Both the position numbers and the translations under genes were made by a program. 64,000 bases of DNA, taken from assembly GCF_030272615.1 (NCBI RefSeq), contig NC_081409.1:525994975-526058974 (forward strand), read 5' to 3'. The notes beneath the pieces are model-generated. The model had not been told where the DNA came from. It did not search any database and worked only from the letters and a program-made list of their open reading frames with translations. The stretch is from Cryptomeria japonica (Eukaryota > Streptophyta > Pinopsida > Cupressales > Cupressaceae). Of this stretch, positions 62,864-64,000 are shown one piece after another. How positions within the stretch are numbered: the first letter of the stretch is position 1; every line of letters begins with the position of its first letter.

Positions 62864-64000
62864 ATTGGGATAGATTCTCTCTTGATTCCCATGGTTGATT
62901 TGGGAATTGGTGGTTTGTTTCATGATTCTCTGCATCATTATATTATTTCCTCTCGGGTGATTAAAGAAAACATGAAAGGAGAAAGCTAAGATTTTGACCA
63001 TGTATAGGAAGGTATCGACGACTTTTGGGTAATGCCCTAGATTCAGATGATAAGTGCAATAGTGAGGTGTCCACGATATGTATGGAAGCTAAGAAAAGGT
63101 CATAGTCACAAGGCGTGCACTCTCTACTCATTCAAGGGAATTGTACCCTTGAGTGGTGTGTAGCGGTTACTCCCTTTGGTGCAACTAATAGTAGTCACAT
63201 CGTGATGAGGATTGAATTAATTGTTTATTTGATTTTGAATTTATCGTTATTTTGAGTAATGTGGTTTCATATTTTCCTTACTTGGGCCGGGTCACCAATT
63301 TCTTGTTCCTTTACTTGATTTATCTTTAGTGGCACTTGCCGCATCACGTTCTTGATTAGATTTTGCTGACAATTTTTTTTCTTCTTTTCGTGATTTCAAA
63401 TTATGGACTTGTTTTTTTTTTTTTGCTTCTCTTTTCGTGTTTATGGTGACTTATCCCAAATGTGATTGCATTGTGAGCATGTTATGTGTTAAGTGTTGTT
63501 TCTATCATGTCCCCTTCAGACCTTTGATAGTATGTGCAAGGGAGAACACCGCAGAGAGTTACACAGAACTCGTAAAATTGTTGAGTAGCGACGACATTTA
63601 GTAAATACGCTAGTGGAGTAAATATGCTAGTAAATCCTTGAATATAGCAAGGATAGAAGTGCTTGGGATTGAATAGTCCTACGATGCTCAAATAGTCAAG
63701 TAAACCAGATGATTGAATCTTATGTTTTCTGATCTTGTGTGAGTACTTTTGTATGGTTAATAGATAAGGATGATCAAAATGAGTAGTGTAGCAGAAGCAT
63801 GGTGAGAGAAATTATGTGGTCTACATGTTGAAAGTTCCACAGTTCTAAGGAAATAGGTCACCTAATTTATATGTTCTAAGTTGAATTGACTAAAAAATGG
63901 CCTAAAGAGGTGCACTTTTGAGAAATTTCTCTCGCTTGGACCCATGTCATGGACTTTTTAGCGATTTCGGGACGCCATAGGTAGGAGGAATTGTGCAAAA
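62864..64000 (+). mobile_element. Internal region of the long-LTR element, right part
   Basis: It continues the sequence interrupted at 51,759, starting with the second ATTGG. It has no reading frame with a recognisable domain and runs off the window. Confidence 0.5.

Overview
The window is plant nuclear DNA made almost entirely of transposable elements and simple repeats; I see no intact host gene. It is AT-rich. It carries L1-type LINEs with a DUF4283-like ORF1 and a C-terminal RNase H, an Athila/Tat-like Ty3/gypsy element primed by tRNA-Asp, a copia-type solo LTR, a PPR pseudogene and plant-telomere-like degenerate repeats. Very long solo LTRs and slow-decaying, methylation-scarred elements suggest a large-genome plant, probably a gymnosperm. 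That last step is inference.

Layout. 1-16,150: a decayed six-exon transposase-like gene (+, 1870-5931) with a 995-bp TIR element inserted in one exon; TA and CA microsatellites; a decayed multi-exon gene on the minus strand (8087-10230) with a tandemly duplicated exon pair; a satellite of about 32 copies of a 138-bp unit (10,680-15,170); a long palindrome; and CCGG-rich segments at both edges that may be the ends of one very large DNA transposon. 16,170-17,340: degenerate telomere-like repeats. 17,404-25,263: LINE 1 (minus), bounded by a perfect 16-bp target-site duplication (TSD). 26,049-~34,780: LINE 2 (minus), carrying a copia-type solo LTR (26,509-27,283). 35,380-35,900: PPR pseudogene. 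37,399-39,203: LINE 3 (minus, 5'-truncated), with a 17-bp TSD. 40,068-49,809: a very long LTR ending at a tRNA-iMet primer site, with a 3.6-kb related solo LTR (43,662-47,258) nested in it. 51,760-62,863: a complete Ty3/gypsy element (minus), TSD ATTGG, 1265-bp LTRs about 4.4% diverged, inserted in the internal region of the long-LTR element, which resumes from 62,864.

The most interesting observation is a protein shared across retrotransposon classes. The ORF downstream of RNase H in LINE 1 (19,292-17,574, 573 codons) and the ORF downstream of integrase in the gypsy element (55,396-53,687, 570 codons) both start MGG, have nearly the same length, share a 45-residue block with 18 identities and have the same domain order (N-terminal block, acidic linker, coiled coil). 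Neither shows a signal peptide or membrane segment, so the gypsy ORF is not a typical env. In the gypsy element a second polypurine tract lies just upstream of this ORF. LINE 3 also has an ORF after RNase H, but an unrelated one.

The retroelements are decayed mainly by C-to-T/G-to-A changes: stops where CAG, CAA, CGA or TGG would be expected, and one lost catalytic acid in each of the three LINE RNase H domains.
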